From: Makana argininalis_B
Lineage (GTDB): Bacteria > Pseudomonadota > Gammaproteobacteria > Enterobacterales > Enterobacteriaceae
Direction: 5' to 3'
Assembly: GCA_044442785.1 (NCBI GenBank)
Contig: JBISJT010000001.1
Span: forward strand, 186,001 to 250,000
DNA length: 64,000 nt
In this document: piece after piece, positions 61,764-64,000 of the stretch
Layout of the letters: each line of letters starts with the position of its first letter
Position numbering within the stretch: position 1 is the first letter of the stretch
Program-made: the position numbers and the translations under genes
The notes under the pieces: model-generated
What the model was told of the DNA's origin: nothing
The model's input: the letters and a program-made list of their open reading frames with translations, nothing else
The model's database searches: none

Positions 61764-63506
61764 TTAATTCTTCACTAAAGATTTATTTAAATACCATATT
61801 TTTTTTTTTTCTTTATCAGTTAGAATGTTATTTCTTCCTTTTATAATTAATAATTCTAATTTTTCTTTTAATATTAAATTATTTAGATTAGATAAAGCAT
61901 CTAAAAAAGTAATTTTTATCATTTTATCAATAATCATATGATTCCAAATTGCTAATTTTTTAATATATAAGTAAAATTTAGTATATCGATAATGTTCTAA
62001 TAATTGTCCTGTATTTATTTTAGGTAATGAATTACATGTTTTAACTATTTCTACAAATAATTTTATACCTGGTTTATTATATTTTTCAATTTTATTTAAT
62101 TTTGAAACATTAAAAGAAAGCTTTGGGTATTGAATTACTAAACCTAATAAAGTTTTTAAAATATTTTTTTTAATATTACTTTGAATAATATTGTTATTAT
62201 ATTTTTTTTTAATTGATATTAATTTATTTAATTTAAAATCATCAATTATTCCTGTTTTTCGTCCTAATTCTTTTTTTAAAAATAAACGTAATATTTGACA
62301 TGGTATTTTATTTATTAAATTTAAAGATGATCTAACAAATTTTGCTTTACCTTCATAAGTTTTTAAATCTGATGTTATTAATAAATTATCAAATAAAAAT
62401 TTCGATAAAGGAATTGCATGATAAATTCTATCTTCAAATTTTTTTTTACCTATTTTTCTAATTAAAGAATCCGGATCTTCTCCATTTGGTATAAACATAA
62501 AACTGATTTTGCGATTATCATTTAAATATGATAAAGATTTTTCTAAAAATTGCCAAGCAGCTATTTTACCTGAATTGTCACCATCATAACAACATATTAT
62601 GTGATCTGTAAATCTATATATTAATTTAATATTATCTTTATTTGTATAAGTACCTAAAGAAGATACTGAATATAATATTCCAAATTGAGTTAATGTTACT
62701 ACATCCATGTAACCTTCCACTACTAATATCATAGGAAAGTTATATTTATTTTTTTTAATTTCATATAAACCATATAATTGATTACTTTTATTAAAAATTT
62801 CTGTTTCAGGTGAATTTAAATACTTAGGATTATCATTTTTTAATGATCTTGCTCCAAAGCCTATAACAAAACCTTTATTGTTTCTAATTGGAAACATAAT
62901 TCTTTCTCTGAAAATATCAAATAATAAACCTTTTTTATTTTTAAATAATAATCCTGTTTTTTTTATAATTTCAATTGGTAATTTATATTTATTAAAAAAA
63001 TTAATAATATTATTACCTGGAGGTGAAAATCCTATAGAAAAATAATTTATTACAGATGAATTAATACCTCTATATTTTAAATACTTATTTGCTTTTAAAA
63101 ATTTTTTTTTAATTAATAATTGATTATAAAATTTGTTTATTTTATCCATTAATTTATATAAAATATTTTTAATTATATTTTTTTTTTTATAATTATAATC
63201 AACATTTTCATAAATAATTTCTATATTTTGATTAAATGCAAGTTCTTCTATTGAATCGATAAATTTTATTTTTTCAAAATTCATTAAAAAATCTATTACA
63301 TTTCCATGCGAACCACAACCAAAACAATGATAAAATTGTTTTTCATTATTTACAAAAAAAGAAGGATTATTTTCTTTGTGAAAAGGACAAAAAGCTTTTA
63401 TATATTTACCTTTTTTTTTTAAATTAATTTTAGATCCTATAATATCAACAATATTTGTTAAATTTAATAACTTATTTATAAACATTTTATTAATTTTATA
63501 AGACAT
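61764..63506 (-). CDS. dnaG: DNA primase
   Basis: DnaG makes RNA primers at the fork and is recruited by DnaB helicase. The zinc-binding domain has C40-H43-C61-C64 (CPFH and CFGC). The TOPRIM catalytic domain has VVEGYMDVV and YDGDNSGKIAAW. The C-terminal DnaB-binding domain is present but diverged. Length is 580 (E. coli 581). rpsU lies upstream and rpoD downstream. It is relevant to the DciA-like candidate, since DciA, DnaB and DnaG act together. Confidence 0.97.
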   Translation of the reverse strand: MSYKINKMFINKLLNLTNIVDIIGSKINLKKKGKYIKAFCPFHKENNPSFFVNNEKQFYHCFGCGSHGNVIDFLMNFEKIKFIDSIEELAFNQNIEIIYENVDYNYKKKNIIKNILYKLMDKINKFYNQLLIKKKFLKANKYLKYRGINSSVINYFSIGFSPPGNNIINFFNKYKLPIEIIKKTGLLFKNKKGLLFDIFRERIMFPIRNNKGFVIGFGARSLKNDNPKYLNSPETEIFNKSNQLYGLYEIKKNKYNFPMILVVEGYMDVVTLTQFGILYSVSSLGTYTNKDNIKLIYRFTDHIICCYDGDNSGKIAAWQFLEKSLSYLNDNRKISFMFIPNGEDPDSLIRKIGKKKFEDRIYHAIPLSKFLFDNLLITSDLKTYEGKAKFVRSSLNLINKIPCQILRLFLKKELGRKTGIIDDFKLNKLISIKKKYNNNIIQSNIKKNILKTLLGLVIQYPKLSFNVSKLNKIEKYNKPGIKLFVEIVKTCNSLPKINTGQLLEHYRYTKFYLYIKKLAIWNHMIIDKMIKITFLDALSNLNNLILKEKLELLIIKGRNNILTDKEKKKIWYLNKSLVKN

Positions 63507-63544
63507 ATTTTTCTAAAAATAGTTAGTTTTTATGTTTAAATAAA

Positions 63545-63605
63545 ATATTTAAAACTAGAATTTTTTTATAAAAAAATATTAATTACTAATACTAGTTTTA
63601 AATAT
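63545..63605 (-). terminator. 14-bp inverted repeat between rpsU and dnaG
   Basis: ATATTTAAAACTAG (63545-63558) and CTAGTTTTAAATAT (63592-63605) pair perfectly around a 33-base loop that is itself A/T-symmetric. It fills the 113-base rpsU-dnaG spacer. E. coli has an internal terminator at this place that lowers dnaG relative to rpsU. A comparable role is an inference from position and the paired CTAG core. Confidence 0.55.
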
Positions 63606-63619
63606 ATTATATATTAATT

Positions 63620-63835
63620 TTAATATAAACGTTTTTTTTTAAAATAATTTCTTGACATTTTTTTAATATGACGTTTAATGGCAGAAGATTTTGCTCTTTT
63701 TCTTTTAGTAGTTGGTTTTTCATAAAATTCTCTTTTGCGAAATTCAGATATTATTCCTGCTTTTTCACAAGATCGTTTAAATCTTCTTAATGCTACTTCA
63801 AATGGTTCGTTTTCATATATTATTATTGATGGCAT
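63620..63835 (-). CDS. rpsU: 30S ribosomal protein S21
   Basis: S21 helps initiation by binding near the anti-Shine-Dalgarno end of 16S rRNA. The start is set at 63835 (MPSIIIYENEPFEVALRRFK), giving 71 residues as in E. coli. The in-frame ATG five codons upstream overlaps the GGAG that serves as ribosome binding site for the later ATG. Conserved RSCEKAGIISEFRKREFYEK and SAIKRHIKKMSR follow. It is the first gene of rpsU-dnaG-rpoD. The final 165 bases of the window (63836-64000) hold its probable promoter and no visible gene. Confidence 0.96.
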   Translation of the reverse strand: MPSIIIYENEPFEVALRRFKRSCEKAGIISEFRKREFYEKPTTKRKRAKSSAIKRHIKKMSRNYFKKKRLY

Positions 63836-64000
63836 TTTAATATACTCCATATATTAATTTATTATTTATTTATATATTAAATATAATATTTTTTTTATTT
63901 TATCAAAATTATTAAATTAAAAAAAATTAAAAAAAATGAATTAAAAATATAATTTTTAATTATATATAATTTATTATAATTAAATTTTAAAATTATATAA

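Overview
The window comes from a very A+T-rich (about four fifths A/T by eye), tightly packed gammaproteobacterial chromosome, almost certainly the reduced genome of an obligate insect endosymbiont related to Enterobacterales such as Buchnera, Annandia or Ishikawaella. Nearly every protein aligns, from my memory of the families, over its full length with its Escherichia coli counterpart. Local E. coli gene order survives in blocks: truB-rpsO-pnp-deaD; rplU-rpmA-obgE; dnaK-dnaJ; rpsT, ileS-lspA; the str, S10, spc and alpha ribosomal operons; recC-recB-recD; rpsU-dnaG-rpoD. The genes between blocks are missing. I saw no transposase, phage gene, CRISPR array or rRNA gene. I do not name a species.

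Layout. 1-5.4 kb (+): RNA modification and decay genes (truB fragment, rpsO, pnp, deaD). 5.5-7.3 kb (-): obgE, rpmA, rplU. 7.4-14.5 kb: dnaK-dnaJ behind a good sigma-32 promoter, then rpsT (-), ileS and lspA. 14.5-33.2 kb: erpA (-), then an almost unbroken + strand run from rpsL to rplQ with fusA, tuf, secY and rpoA. 33.2-38.9 kb: rpoH (-), rsmD, rsmH, a small DUF721/DciA-like gene (-) and secA. ftsYEX and the whole division/cell-wall (dcw) cluster are absent from their usual places. 39.2-47.4 kb: argB-argH, rho and trxA (-), gnd (-), yggT, hemW, yggX. 47.4-56.1 kb (-): recC, recB with a one-base poly-A frameshift, and a decaying recD. 56.1-64 kb: Met, Gln and Leu tRNA genes, nif3/ybgI, fldA, glnS, rpoD, dnaG, rpsU.

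How the genes work together. Most encode the core information machinery: ribosomal proteins, translation factors, aminoacyl-tRNA synthetases, RNA polymerase alpha, two sigma factors, Rho, primase and Sec export. There is some Fe-S and redox support (erpA, yggX, fldA, trxA, hemW). Metabolism is limited to two arginine steps (argB, argH) and 6-phosphogluconate dehydrogenase. The heat-shock circuit looks intact: RpoH, its promoter in front of dnaK, and DnaK-DnaJ.

Most notable points: (1) a DciA-like candidate replicative-helicase loader, divergent from secA; (2) recB split only by an A14 tract that RNA polymerase slippage could rescue, beside a recD that is losing its C-terminal half; (3) a family of unusually long perfect palindromes (arms up to 45 bp), several overlapping stop codons; (4) a structured, less A+T-rich leader ahead of deaD.
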